Source of the DNA: Comamonas sp. SCN 65-56
Lineage (GTDB): Bacteria > Pseudomonadota > Gammaproteobacteria > Burkholderiales > Burkholderiaceae_C
Assembly: GCF_001724135.1 (NCBI RefSeq)
Contig: NZ_MEDS01000012.1
Location: 124,001 to 188,000 of the forward strand
DNA: 64,000 bases
Direction of reading: 5' to 3'
The first letter of the stretch is position 1, and each line of letters opens with the position of its first letter. Positions 9,784 through 18,345 of this stretch are shown here, piece by piece. The position numbers and the translations under genes are program-made. Under the pieces are notes generated by a model, which saw nothing but the letters and a program-made list of their open reading frames with translations, was not told where the DNA came from and ran no database searches.

Positions 9784-10476
9784 ATGGATCGTCGCTGCTT
9801 TGCCCAGGCGTGCACGGGCGCCTTGCTGGCGCAGGGCTTGCCCGCCTGGGCCACTGCGATGCAAGACTACGCGCATGTCAAACTGGTGCATCCCGATGGC
9901 ACCCCGCTCAAGGCCGCGCAAGTCGGTACGCAGGAAGCCCTGGTGTTTGCCTATCCGCTCAAGGGCATTCCCTGCTATTTGATCAACCTCGGTGATCGCA
10001 GGGTTGCCACCCAAGAGCTGACATCGCCGGATGACGGCAGTTACACCAATCCGGAAGGTGTTGGGCCGGCCAGCAGCCTGGTTGCCTTTGTGGCGGTGTG
10101 TACCCACCAGCTCAGCTATCCGACCCCGGCGGCGAGCTATCTGCGCTACGCCGCGTCGGGCAGCGAACTGGGCGGTGGCCCAGGTCGCATCGTTTGCTGT
10201 GCCCATGGCAGCGTGTACGACCCGGCGCAAGGCGGCGCGCGCGTGACCGGGCCGACGCAAAACCCGCTGATGCCGGTACGCCTGGCCTGGGACCCGGCCA
10301 CAGACCAGCTGACGGCCACCGGGACGGTCGGGCAGAAATTCTTCGAGCGGTTCTTCCAGAATTTCAAGGCCGACCTGATAGAGCAGTACGGCCCTGGCGT
10401 GTACCGCCAGGAGGTGGAGGGCAGCGTGGTGGCGGTGCCGCTGAGCGCCTACTCCAAGGCAGTGCCGGCCTGCTGA
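9784..10476 (+). CDS. Tat-exported Rieske [2Fe-2S] protein
   Basis: A 230-residue protein with a twin-arginine signal (MDRRCFAQACTGALLAQG, cleavage near AWATA), so an exported iron-sulfur protein. The Rieske ligands are Cys106-Thr-His108 (VCTHQL) and Cys138 with His141 (CCAHGSVYDP). The extra cysteines that form the disulfide in cytochrome bc1-type Rieske proteins are not at the usual places, which suggests a different potential and partner. It follows the sulfide-dehydrogenase-like flavoprotein by 66 bases and is probably in the same unit, so it is a candidate electron acceptor. Its 3' end overlaps the converging ThDP-enzyme gene by 28 bases. The start at 9784 is the ATG directly before the RR motif. 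Confidence 0.8.
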   Translation: MDRRCFAQACTGALLAQGLPAWATAMQDYAHVKLVHPDGTPLKAAQVGTQEALVFAYPLKGIPCYLINLGDRRVATQELTSPDDGSYTNPEGVGPASSLVAFVAVCTHQLSYPTPAASYLRYAASGSELGGGPGRIVCCAHGSVYDPAQGGARVTGPTQNPLMPVRLAWDPATDQLTATGTVGQKFFERFFQNFKADLIEQYGPGVYRQEVEGSVVAVPLSAYSKAVPAC

Positions 10477-12149
10477 GCCGCTTTTCGCAGACTGGCGATG
10501 GTTGCCGATGGCGTGATGGCTTGCGGGTCGATCAGGCAGTGGATCAGCGCTGGTTTGCCGCTGGCACGCGCACGCGCCAGGGCGGGCGCGAAGTCTTCGG
10601 TGCGCTCCACCCGCTCGCCATGCCCGCCAAAGGCCAGGGCGTAGGCGCGGAAATCCGGATTTTTCAGGTCGGTGGCGCTGACACGGCCCGGGTAGTGGCG
10701 TTCCTGGTGCATGCGGATGGTGCCGTACATGCCGTTGTCCAGCAGGATGACGGTGATCGGCAGGCTGTATTGGACGGCGGTGGCAAATTCCTGGCCGTGC
10801 ATCAGAAAATCTCCATCGCCGGCGAAGGCAATCACCTCGCGTTCCGGCCACAGGCGCTTGGCACCAACGGCGGCCGGCAGGCCGTAGCCCATAGAGCCGC
10901 TGACCGGTGCAAGCTGGCTGGCCCAGGCGCCAAAGGGCCAGAAGCGGTGTACCCAGATGGTGAAATTGCCTGCGCCGCTGCAGACGATGGTGTCGGGTGG
11001 TAGCACGGCGCGCAGGTGCTGCATCACGGCGCCCATCTGCAGATCGCCCGGAATGTGAATGCGCGAGGGGTCGGTCCAGGCGAGGTAGTCGGCGTGGGCA
11101 GCGCGGGTGTGTTCGGCCCAGGGCATGGCCTTGGGCGCGGGCAGGGCGGCCAGTGCCGCGGCCATGGGCTGGGGCGTGGCGTGGATGGCAAGTCGCGGCT
11201 GGTAAACCTGCCCCAGTTCTTCGGCGTCGGCGTGGACATGAACCAGCGTCTGTGCGGGTGTCGGGATGTGCCAGAGGGTGTAGCCCTGCGAGGGCACATC
11301 GCCCAGGCGCGTGCCCAGTGCCAGCACCAGATCGGCGCCGCGCAGGCGTTGCAGCAGCGCAGGGTTGGCGCCCAGACCCAGGTCGCCCGCGGCACCAGGG
11401 TGATCCAACGGGCACAGCGTCTGGCGGCGGAAGGCGGTGATCAGCGGCAGCTGCCAGTGGCGTGCAAAGGCGCCCAGATCGGCCACCGCCTGCGCCGACC
11501 AGCGGCTGCCGCCAGCGATCACCATCGGGCGCTGCGCCGCGCCCAGAAGTTCGGTCAGGGTTTGCAGCGCTGCGGCGTCTGGCGCGGCTTCCACGACTGC
11601 GGCGGGCCGTGCATCGGCTGCGCTCACGCGGTCGGTCAGCATGTCCTCGGGCAGTGCAACGACGACCGGACCGGGCCGCCCGTTCATGGCCACATGAAAG
11701 GCGCGCGCCACCAGCTCCGGGATGCGGCGCGCATCGTCGATCTGCACCGCCCATTTGGTGATGCTGCCGAAGACCGCGCCGTAGTCCACTTCCTGGAAGG
11801 CCTCGCGGTGCAGCACATCGCGCGCCACCTGGCCGACGAAGACGATCAGCGGCGTGGAATCCTGCTGTGCGATGTGGATGCCGGCCAGGGCGTTGGCGAT
11901 GCCGGGGCCGCGCGTGACGAAGCAGATCCCGGGGTGGCCGGTGAGCTTGCCCTGCGCCTCGGCCATCATCGCCGCACCGCCTTCCTGGCGGCAGACGGTG
12001 ACGGCGATGCGCGCGTCGTGCAGGGCATCGAGTACCGCCAGGTAGCTCTCGCCGGGCACGCAAAAAAGCTGCTGCACGCCCTGCAGCGACAGTTGATCGA
12101 CCAGCATCTGCGCGCCGGTGCGTGCGGGAGAGGTTTGTGGTGCGGACAT
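10449..12149 (-). CDS. Thiamine-diphosphate-dependent enzyme, acetolactate synthase large-subunit-like
   Basis: A 566-residue cytoplasmic ThDP enzyme with the three-domain layout of the POX/ALS family. The N-terminal pyrimidine-binding domain has the catalytic glutamate in VCRQEGGAAMMAEA. A central domain follows (about residues 190-330). The C-terminal diphosphate-binding domain has AFAGDGDFLMHG ... LLDNGMYG, the GDG-to-N metal-binding motif. No regulatory small subunit (ilvH) is nearby, so a catabolic role is more likely than branched-chain amino acid synthesis. The substrate, for example a 2-oxo acid, cannot be told from sequence. The ATG at 12149 is preferred to a longer frame that would run into the divergent GTPase gene. 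Confidence 0.85.
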   Translation of the reverse strand: MSAPQTSPARTGAQMLVDQLSLQGVQQLFCVPGESYLAVLDALHDARIAVTVCRQEGGAAMMAEAQGKLTGHPGICFVTRGPGIANALAGIHIAQQDSTPLIVFVGQVARDVLHREAFQEVDYGAVFGSITKWAVQIDDARRIPELVARAFHVAMNGRPGPVVVALPEDMLTDRVSAADARPAAVVEAAPDAAALQTLTELLGAAQRPMVIAGGSRWSAQAVADLGAFARHWQLPLITAFRRQTLCPLDHPGAAGDLGLGANPALLQRLRGADLVLALGTRLGDVPSQGYTLWHIPTPAQTLVHVHADAEELGQVYQPRLAIHATPQPMAAALAALPAPKAMPWAEHTRAAHADYLAWTDPSRIHIPGDLQMGAVMQHLRAVLPPDTIVCSGAGNFTIWVHRFWPFGAWASQLAPVSGSMGYGLPAAVGAKRLWPEREVIAFAGDGDFLMHGQEFATAVQYSLPITVILLDNGMYGTIRMHQERHYPGRVSATDLKNPDFRAYALAFGGHGERVERTEDFAPALARARASGKPALIHCLIDPQAITPSATIASLRKAAQQAGTALE

Positions 12150-12229
12150 GGCGGCGTTCCAGTCGGTGTGGCGGACGCAACCATTATCCTTGTGCGTTTT
12201 CCGCACTGCATACGAGAGAGATTCACCAC

Positions 12230-13180
12230 ATGGCCATTCAATGGTTTCCCGGCCACATGCACCTGACGCGCCAGGCGATCGCCGAGCGCGTGAAAAGCAT
12301 AGACGTGGTGATCGAGCTGCTCGACGCGCGCCTGCCCGGTTCCAGCAGCAACCCCTTGCTGGCCGACCTGGCGGGGCACAAGCCCACGCTCAAGGTGCTC
12401 AACAAGCAGGATCTGGCCGATCCCGTGCGCACAGAAGCGTGGCTGGCGTGGTATGGCGCGCAGGCCGATACGCGCTCGATTGCGCTCGATGCCTCCGAGC
12501 GCGCCCCGGCGCGGCGACTGATCGACGCCTGCCGCCAGCTGGCGCCGCTGCGCCGGGGCATGGCGCGGCCGATGCGCGTGATGATCGTCGGCGTGCCCAA
12601 CGTCGGCAAGTCCACGCTCATCAATACGCTGAGTCGCAAGAGCCAGGCCAAGACCGGCGATGAGGCGGGCGTGACCAAGCAGGAGCAGCGCATCGTGCTC
12701 GACGATGATTTCTACCTCTGGGATACGCCCGGCATGCTCTGGCCGCGCATCATCGTGCCCGAGAGCGGCATGCGTCTGGCCGCCAGCGGGGCGGTGGGGC
12801 GCAATGCCTACGATGAACAAGAGGTGGCGCTGGACCTGCTGGCCTACCTCAAGGTTTTTTATCCAAATCAGCTTGCAGCGCGCTACCAGATTGCGCGAAC
12901 AGCTCCTGAAATCAAAGCAATGCACGATGACGAGTTGCTGGAGCATGTCGCGCGCCGCAGGGGTGCGCTGATCGCCGGGGGCAAGCTCGATTGGCAAAAG
13001 GCGGCAGAAATCGTGCTGACAGATTTCCGGTCGGCGGCCATCGGGCGGCTGACGCTGGAGACGCCTGAAGAGTACGCGCTCTGGTTGGCTGCGGGCCAGG
13101 CGCGTGATGCGGAACGAGAAAAACGTTTGCAGGAGCGCAAGCGCGTGCGTGCCAGCAAGGGGCGGGGCGCCGCGATGTAG
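12230..13180 (+). CDS. ylqF: Ribosome biogenesis GTPase, YlqF/RbgA family
   Basis: A 316-residue circularly permuted GTPase that assists late assembly of the large ribosomal subunit. The motif order is G4-G5-G1-G2-G3: NKQD (58-61) precedes GVPNVGKST (121-129), GDEAGVT (143-149) and DTPG (165-168). The start MAIQWFPGHM is typical of the family (WFPGHM). It is divergent from the ThDP gene, with 80 bases between the starts. A copy of the dispersed repeat appears to be built into the coding region at 12861-12916, near residues 211-229. Confidence 0.92.
   Translation: MAIQWFPGHMHLTRQAIAERVKSIDVVIELLDARLPGSSSNPLLADLAGHKPTLKVLNKQDLADPVRTEAWLAWYGAQADTRSIALDASERAPARRLIDACRQLAPLRRGMARPMRVMIVGVPNVGKSTLINTLSRKSQAKTGDEAGVTKQEQRIVLDDDFYLWDTPGMLWPRIIVPESGMRLAASGAVGRNAYDEQEVALDLLAYLKVFYPNQLAARYQIARTAPEIKAMHDDELLEHVARRRGALIAGGKLDWQKAAEIVLTDFRSAAIGRLTLETPEEYALWLAAGQARDAEREKRLQERKRVRASKGRGAAM
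12861..12916 (+). repeat. Dispersed ATAGCT-type dyad repeat inside the YlqF coding region
   Basis: Reads ATCAGCTTGCAGCGCGCTACC then AGATTGCGCGAACAGCTCC and GAAAT, following the family's ends and GCGC...GCGC core. It is in frame and codes for part of the linker after the GTPase domain. More diverged than the intergenic copies. Confidence 0.4.
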
Positions 13181-13264
13181 TCTGGCTGCGACGGGCGCCG
13201 TGTTGCGTTGTCAAACCGGGCTTGCTGCGCCATCATGTTCCCCTTCCAAGGGGAGATGTGCATC

Positions 13265-14281
13265 ATGAAACCCATGCAGTGGATTCGCGCCGGCCTTGCG
13301 GCATTGGCGGTATCGGGGGTGCTCACGGGAACGGCGCTGGCGCAAGACATGCCGGGAGCCAAGGACTACCCGGTGCTCAAGCGTTTTGCAGGCTCCAGCA
13401 TCGTCGGCTATGAGATGCGCAACTTCGACGAGGTGGACTTTCAGACCTCGACCTTCAAGGAGTTCGATCTTGGCAGCTACAAGCGTGTCTATGCCGAGCC
13501 GGCGTTGCACCTGGAAGGCAAGCTCACGCGCCTGTGGTATGAGGCCCCGGGCCAGACGCGGGCGCTGGAGCTGTACCGCAATTACGTCAACGAGCTCACC
13601 GGCAACGGCTTCAAGGCCTTGTACGACTCCACGCAAGACCCCAAGGCCACCGGTTGGACCAATTTCCTGGCCTCACTCTCGGGTGGCAAGAAGGACGCGA
13701 TCAAGAACAACCGCTCGGAGTACGTGATCTACGCTGCCTCCACCAGCAGTTTGCGCACCGGTACCTTCCAGAAGGACAACGTCACCGTGCGCCTGATCGC
13801 CATTGACTGGCCCAAGGCCGATGAGGTCTACAAGGCCAAGGAAGGCGCCTACATCGCCGTGGACATCCTGGAAACCAAGGCCATGCAGCAGAGCATGGTG
13901 GTGGTGAGCGCCAGCGAAATCGAGAAATCCATCACCGCCAACGGCAAAGTGGCGATCTACGGCATTCACTTTGACACCGGCAAATCCGATATCAAGCCCG
14001 AATCCAAGCCCTCGCTGGACCAGATCGCTGCCTACCTGAAGGCCGACCCCAAGGTCAAGCTGCATGTGGTCGGGCATACCGACAGCATTGGCAGTTTCGA
14101 GAGCAATCTTGCGCTCTCGCGCCAGCGTGCGACGGCCGTGGCCGCCGCGCTTGCCAAGGACTACGGCATTGCCGCCGCACGCCTGACGGGCAATGGTGTG
14201 GCGTCGCTGGCGCCGGTGGCCAGCAACACCACGGACGAAGGGCGGGCGAAGAACCGGCGCGTCGAGTTGGTGCCGCAGTAG
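13265..14281 (+). CDS. OmpA-type outer-membrane or periplasmic protein (DUF4892-like plus OmpA domain)
   Basis: A 338-residue exported protein. A signal peptide ends near GTALA-QDMPG. The first half (about residues 30-200) resembles DUF4892 (MPGAKDYPVLKRF ... GYEMRNFDEVDF). The last 120 residues are an OmpA-like peptidoglycan-binding domain: AIYGIHFDTGKSDIKPES, HVVGHTDSIGSFESN, then LSRQRATAVA and GRAKNRRVEL. It probably anchors an envelope complex to peptidoglycan. The start at 13265 follows a purine-rich AGGGGAGAT site. It converges on the MFS gene 46 bases away. Confidence 0.85.
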   Translation: MKPMQWIRAGLAALAVSGVLTGTALAQDMPGAKDYPVLKRFAGSSIVGYEMRNFDEVDFQTSTFKEFDLGSYKRVYAEPALHLEGKLTRLWYEAPGQTRALELYRNYVNELTGNGFKALYDSTQDPKATGWTNFLASLSGGKKDAIKNNRSEYVIYAASTSSLRTGTFQKDNVTVRLIAIDWPKADEVYKAKEGAYIAVDILETKAMQQSMVVVSASEIEKSITANGKVAIYGIHFDTGKSDIKPESKPSLDQIAAYLKADPKVKLHVVGHTDSIGSFESNLALSRQRATAVAAALAKDYGIAAARLTGNGVASLAPVASNTTDEGRAKNRRVELVPQ

Positions 14282-14327
14282 GCAGCAAGTCCATGCGTCG
14301 ATGGTTGGGCTGGGCACTGAGCGCTGA

Positions 14328-15584
14328 TCAAGCTGCGACGGGGACTTTGGGCGGTTGCGGCAAGAGTGCGAAGCCCAGGGCCGAGAGTGCCAGCCATGCG
14401 GCAATGCACAGCATGACGGTGGCGTAGGGTTCCAGCCCTGCATGGCTGGCCGCAGTGGCGATCAGCCCTGTTGCCCACTGCATCACCGCCACGCCCATGA
14501 ACATCGCCATCGTGAAGGCGGCCATGGCACGCCCGGTGATGGAGGCAGGGTAGGCGTTGCGCACGTCCGCATACTGCAGCACGATGAAGCCCGACGCCAG
14601 CCCTATGGCCATCATGCAGCCCACGTCCAGCCAAGCCCAGCGGGCGAAGGCGAGCAAGCAGAACAGACCGGCCAGAACCAGGGCCCAGCCGGTCAGCCAG
14701 CGTCTTCGGGTGGCTGGTCCCGGGTCCCGGCGGCCAAATACCACCGGTGCCACGATCAGGATGAGCGACAGGGCCAATGCTGCATTGCCGCTTTGCACCA
14801 GCGAAAAACCATGGCGGTCAACCAGCATGGGGCCCATCCACAGACCGCGCAGCGTGATCAGCGCGGCGTAGGTCGTGCTGCCCAGCACCACGATGCCCCA
14901 GGTGTGCGGCAGAGCGAACAGCGCGCCAAAGCGGCGCAGCGCCTGGCCCACGGTTTCCCGCTCGCTGCCCGCTGCCGTGCGCGATGGTGCGGGCTCGTGG
15001 ACCGCACGCCAGATCCACAGCCACGCCAGCAGTCCCAGCACCGCCAGCATCCAGAAGCCTGCGCGCCACGAGCCCTGCTCTATGGTCCAGGCCAGCGGCG
15101 TGCCGGTCAGCAGCATGCCCAGGGAGCCCAGGGCGATGGTCATGCCCGAAATGGCGGCAAAGCGCTGTGGCGCAAAGTGCCGTGCGATGAATACGGTGCA
15201 GACCAGGAAGGTGGGTGCGCAGCCCAGCCCGATCAGCACCTGCGCCAGCACCAGCGGCGTGGCGCCGGGCGCCAGTGCCGAGAGCACCGCGCCCACCAGT
15301 GCCAAAGGAAACGTGGCCAGCAGCGTGCGGCGTATGCCGAACAGGTCTATGCCTATGCCCATGAAGAGCTGCATCGCCCCGAAGGCAAAGTGATAGGCGC
15401 CGGAGAACAGGCCAAGCTGTCTGGGCGTGAGACCGAACGCGGCCTGCAGCGGCGGCGCCATGATGGCCCCCAGAGTACGAAAGGCCTGGCTCATGTTGAA
15501 CGCGGCGATCAGTGCCAGCAGCATCCACAGGGCCGCCCGGGGGGCGAGAGGGGAAGCAGGGCTGGCGCTGGTTGCAGGGGGCAT
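14328..15584 (-). CDS. Major facilitator superfamily transporter
   Basis: A 418-residue inner-membrane protein with about 12 hydrophobic segments in two halves. The typical MFS loop after the second span is recognisable as GIGIDLFGIRRTLL, and the second half begins near residue 220 with HTWGIVVLGSTTYAALITLRG. Such proteins move small solutes by proton symport or antiport; nothing here identifies the substrate. I use the ATG at 15584 (MPPATSASP); upstream in-frame sequence overlaps the response-regulator gene's 3' end region and is Cys/Arg-rich out-of-frame sequence. The gene is co-oriented with the LytTR regulator, 55 bases downstream of it. Confidence 0.85.
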   Translation of the reverse strand: MPPATSASPASPLAPRAALWMLLALIAAFNMSQAFRTLGAIMAPPLQAAFGLTPRQLGLFSGAYHFAFGAMQLFMGIGIDLFGIRRTLLATFPLALVGAVLSALAPGATPLVLAQVLIGLGCAPTFLVCTVFIARHFAPQRFAAISGMTIALGSLGMLLTGTPLAWTIEQGSWRAGFWMLAVLGLLAWLWIWRAVHEPAPSRTAAGSERETVGQALRRFGALFALPHTWGIVVLGSTTYAALITLRGLWMGPMLVDRHGFSLVQSGNAALALSLILIVAPVVFGRRDPGPATRRRWLTGWALVLAGLFCLLAFARWAWLDVGCMMAIGLASGFIVLQYADVRNAYPASITGRAMAAFTMAMFMGVAVMQWATGLIATAASHAGLEPYATVMLCIAAWLALSALGFALLPQPPKVPVAA

Positions 15585-15639
15585 GGGTGGCGAGACTAGC
15601 GCGTTTTGCCACGTGCCACCTGTCGCGCGTGCTACCCGA

Positions 15640-16449
15640 TTACATGGCCTTGAACAGCGGCGCGTACAGGCGGCTGACAGCCAGACGTTCGGGACGCTGG
15701 CGCAGCTGCAGGAACAGTCTGCCGGCTTCATCGCGGTGGGCGGTTTCGACACTGCTGATGCGCACCAGCGTGCCACGGTGTACCTGCCAGAATTCCTGCG
15801 GATCGAGCTGCGCCGCGAGCTCCTTGAGCGGCGTGCGGATCAGGTACTCGTGCATGGCGGTGAGCACGCGCACGTATTTGTCCGCCGCTTCAAAGTACAG
15901 CACCGCGGTCACCGGCACCATGTGGAGGGTGGAACCGCTGCTCGCCTGCAGCACCGTCAGGCGCGGTCGTGCCGCACCGCTGCCTTGGGCCAGGCCGGGG
16001 GCGGCGAGGAGTTGGCGCAATCGCTGCAAGGTTGCTTCATCATCGATAGCTGCTGACGCTTTATCAGCAAGCGCTTGACGTAGTTTTCGTATGGATTTTT
16101 CCAGCCTGGAGCGCTCGATGGGCTTGAGCAGGTAGTCCACCGCCTGCGCCTCGAAGGCTTGCACTGCGTACTGGTCGTAGGCGGTGGTGAAGACCAGCAG
16201 CGGCAGCGGCGATGCCTGCGGCCACGCATCGAACAGCTCGGCGGCGGCCTCCGGTCCGCTCTGGCCGGGCATGCGGATGTCGAAGAACAGCACCTCGGGC
16301 CGCAGCGTCAGCGCCGTACGCGCGGCCGAGAGGCCGTCGCCCACGGTGGCAACGATCACCAGCTTCGGCCAAGCCTCGGCCAGTGCCTGCTGCAGCGCCT
16401 GCGCCAGCAGCGGCTCGTCCTCGGCGATCAATGCGCGTGGTGCAGTCAT
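15640..16449 (-). CDS. LytTR-family DNA-binding response regulator
   Basis: A 269-residue two-component regulator. The receiver domain (1-120) has Asp11-Glu12, the phosphate-accepting Asp57 (LFFDIRMPG) and Lys109 (LLKPIE). The C-terminal LytTR DNA-binding domain (about 165-265) reads MVPVTAVLYFEAADKYVRV then RTPLKELAAQL and FWQVHRGTLVRI. The cognate kinase gene is immediately upstream and overlaps by four bases (ATGA), but it is out of frame. The linker between domains (about residues 121-135) coincides with a copy of the dispersed repeat. Closest in style to AlgR/LytR regulators. Confidence 0.92.
   Translation of the reverse strand: MTAPRALIAEDEPLLAQALQQALAEAWPKLVIVATVGDGLSAARTALTLRPEVLFFDIRMPGQSGPEAAAELFDAWPQASPLPLLVFTTAYDQYAVQAFEAQAVDYLLKPIERSRLEKSIRKLRQALADKASAAIDDEATLQRLRQLLAAPGLAQGSGAARPRLTVLQASSGSTLHMVPVTAVLYFEAADKYVRVLTAMHEYLIRTPLKELAAQLDPQEFWQVHRGTLVRISSVETAHRDEAGRLFLQLRQRPERLAVSRLYAPLFKAM
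16045..16088 (+). repeat. Dispersed ATAGCT-type dyad repeat inside the LytTR regulator gene
   Basis: GATAGCTGCTGACGCTTTAT, then CAGCAAGCGCTTGACGTAG and TTTTC. It is one of the best matches to the family. On the opposite strand it encodes the inter-domain linker of the response regulator, where extra residues are tolerated. Confidence 0.55.
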
Positions 16450-17287
16450 TTCAAGGGAATAACGATGTTGGCGCAGGTCTGGCCTGCGCTGTCAGCTATC
16501 AATTCAAAAGTTGCCTCGTCGCCGTAAAGCGTCTTCAGGCGCTCGCGCACCTGCGCCAAGCCAAAGGAGCGGCCCGGCCGGGCGTCCGTCTGCGGCTGGG
16601 GTGTGACCAGCGGTGCGCCGCTGTTGCGCACCTGGAGCAGCAGCTGGTTGCCGTCTGCCGTGGTGCGCGCACTCACCTGCACGCTGCCGCCTGCCACTTC
16701 GGGCTCCAGCCCGTGGCGGATGGCGTTTTCCACCAGCGGTTGCAGCAGCAGTGGCGGCACCGGCACAGCGTGCAGCGCGTCAGGCAAATCGAGCTGCCAG
16801 GCCAGGCGCGGCCCCATGCGCACGGCGATCAGCTCCAGATAGTCGCGAAGGCACCCGAACTCGTCGGTCAGCGGATGCAGCGTGGCGCGCGAGCCGCCGA
16901 GCGTGGCGCGCAGATAGTCGCCCAGCCGGTCCAGCATCTGTTGGGCAGCGGCGGGATCCAGGCCGATCAGCACGCGCAGATTGACCAGGGTGTTGAACAG
17001 CATGTGCGGTTCGAGCTGGCTTTGCAGCAGCATCAGCCGCGCCAGCCCTTGGGCCAGCCGTGCCCGCCGCGCTGCGGGTTGTGGTGGCAATGTTCAATCG
17101 GTACCAGCAGACGGCCGAATTCAATCACCAGCCAGGTCAGGCCGCCGATGCATACCGAGTAGACCAGCTGGCGCGGGTAGCCGCCGCTGGGCCAGACCAG
17201 CGTGGTGAAGACCGCGACCACGCAGCAGAAGGCGAGCACCTGCAGGCCGTGGCGCAGCGCATCGAGCCAGAGGATTCGCAGTGCCAT
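16446..17287 (-). pseudogene. LytS/YehU-type sensor histidine kinase, broken by frameshift
   Basis: Two partial frames together make one kinase. Bases 17033-17287 encode 84 residues with two membrane spans (start MALRILWLDAL, ending GWPKGWRG). Bases 16446-17090 in another frame encode the kinase part: the phospho-accepting region LLQSQLEPHMLFNTL, the N box LLLQPLVENAIRHGLEP and the G box GRSFGLAQVRERLKTLYG. Relatives have four membrane spans and a linker; here only two remain before the frame changes near 17035-17090. A small internal deletion with a frame change would explain this; a sequencing error is the alternative. The last codons overlap the regulator start (ATGA), the expected operon structure. 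Confidence 0.7.
16456..16510 (-). repeat. Dispersed ATAGCT-type dyad repeat inside the kinase 3' end
   Basis: On the minus strand: ATAGCTGACAGCGCAGG, CCAGACCTGCGCCAAC, then ATT. The ends and the GCGC...GCGC core match the family. It encodes the last residues of the kinase-like frame. Confidence 0.4.
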
Positions 17288-17292
17288 GAACT

Positions 17293-17346
17293 ACTCAAAA
17301 GATGGCTTATGGCGCTTTACCACGGCGCGCCAAGGCTGGATTTGAC
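17293..17346 (-). repeat. Dispersed ATAGCT-type dyad repeat, intergenic copy
   Basis: On the minus strand: CAGCCTTGGCGCGCCG, GGTAAAGCGCCATAAGCC, then TCTTTTGA. It occupies most of the 80-base gap between the GST gene end and the kinase start. Confidence 0.5.
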
Positions 17347-17367
17347 CAATGAACGGGTTGGGCCACG

Positions 17368-18030
17368 TCAGGCCGCTTCGCGTGCCAGCGCACGCTGGTA
17401 GGCAGGCCGGGCGCGGATGCGCGTCAGCCAGGCGACGAGGTGCGGGTGATCGTTGCCATTCAGACCGGCGCGCTCCTGCGCGGCCTCCAGCGGATAGCTG
17501 AGTTGCACGTCGGCTGCGCTGAAGGCGTCGCCGGCGAACCAGTCGCGCTGCTTGAGTTCGCTTTCCATGTAAGCCAGGTGCAGCGTGATCTGGGGGCCGA
17601 CGAAGCTGGACATCACTTTGGCGGCGATGGCGCGGGCGATGGGCTTGGCGAGAAACGGCATGGGGGCGCTGGCAACGCGATCAAACACCAGCTTGAGCAG
17701 CAGCGGTGGCATGGCCGAACCCTCGGCATAGTGCAGCCAGTAGCGGTAACGGGCGAAATCCGCCGTACCGGGGGCTGGGGAGAGTTGCCGGGCACCGAAG
17801 CGCTCGACCAGCGTCTCGATGATCGCGCCCGATTCGGCCAGCACTTCGCCATCCACTACGACGACTGGTGATTTGCCCAGGGGATGGATGTGCTTGAGCG
17901 CGGGCGGCGCGAGCAGGGTCTTGGGATCGCGCTGGTAGCGCACGATCTCGTAGGGCTGCCCGAGTTCTTCCAGCAGCCACAGGATGCGCTGCGAGCGGGA
18001 CTGGTTCAGGTGGTGGACGGTGATCGTCAT
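17368..18030 (-). CDS. Glutathione S-transferase family protein
   Basis: A 220-residue cytoplasmic GST. The N-terminal thioredoxin-like domain reads MTITVHHLNQSRSQRILWLL with the cis-proline and glutathione contacts GKSPVVVVDGEVLAESGAI (about 54-72). An all-helical C-terminal domain follows, with the capping motif FSAADVQLSYPLE. The catalytic position near the N-terminus (NQSRSQR) resembles the bacterial/beta-like serine type. Substrate unknown. The next gene begins four bases beyond the GST start on the same strand, so the 2TM-protein gene is upstream in the same unit. Confidence 0.9.
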   Translation of the reverse strand: MTITVHHLNQSRSQRILWLLEELGQPYEIVRYQRDPKTLLAPPALKHIHPLGKSPVVVVDGEVLAESGAIIETLVERFGARQLSPAPGTADFARYRYWLHYAEGSAMPPLLLKLVFDRVASAPMPFLAKPIARAIAAKVMSSFVGPQITLHLAYMESELKQRDWFAGDAFSAADVQLSYPLEAAQERAGLNGNDHPHLVAWLTRIRARPAYQRALAREAA

Positions 18031-18034
18031 GGGT

Positions 18035-18331
18035 TCAGCTCCGGTGTCGGTGCGCAAGCTTATCGCGTTCGACCTGCACCAGGCGATCGCGCACACCACC
18101 ACCGCCGGTCGCGAGCCACACGGCCAGACCGTGAATCGCCAGACCCAGCCCCCAGCCCGCCAGCGGAAAAAGGAACCACGGGCGGCCGCTTTGCCAGGAG
18201 ATCAGCGCCAGGCCTGCGTTGACGCAAAGGTAGACCAGCGCATGCACATACCAGCCCATCTTGGCACCGGCCCGCTTGCGTGCCAGGTGTTCGATGCGCT
18301 CGTTTTCGGAGGAATCGGTTTGCAACGGCAT
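18035..18331 (-). CDS. Small 2TM-domain membrane protein
   Basis: A 98-residue inner-membrane protein with two hydrophobic hairpin spans: WYVHALVYLCVNAGLALIS (about 28-46) and FLFPLAGWGLGLAIHGLAVW (about 53-72). The pattern RKRAGAKMGWYVHALVY matches the '2TM domain' family (histidine kinase-associated or stand-alone). The C-terminus is charged and cytoplasmic. It is co-oriented with GST (downstream) and the DUF6622-like gene (upstream, 14 bases), forming a small three-gene run. Function unknown. Confidence 0.8.
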   Translation of the reverse strand: MPLQTDSSENERIEHLARKRAGAKMGWYVHALVYLCVNAGLALISWQSGRPWFLFPLAGWGLGLAIHGLAVWLATGGGGVRDRLVQVERDKLAHRHRS

Positions 18332-18345
18332 GGGATGGGCTCCGA

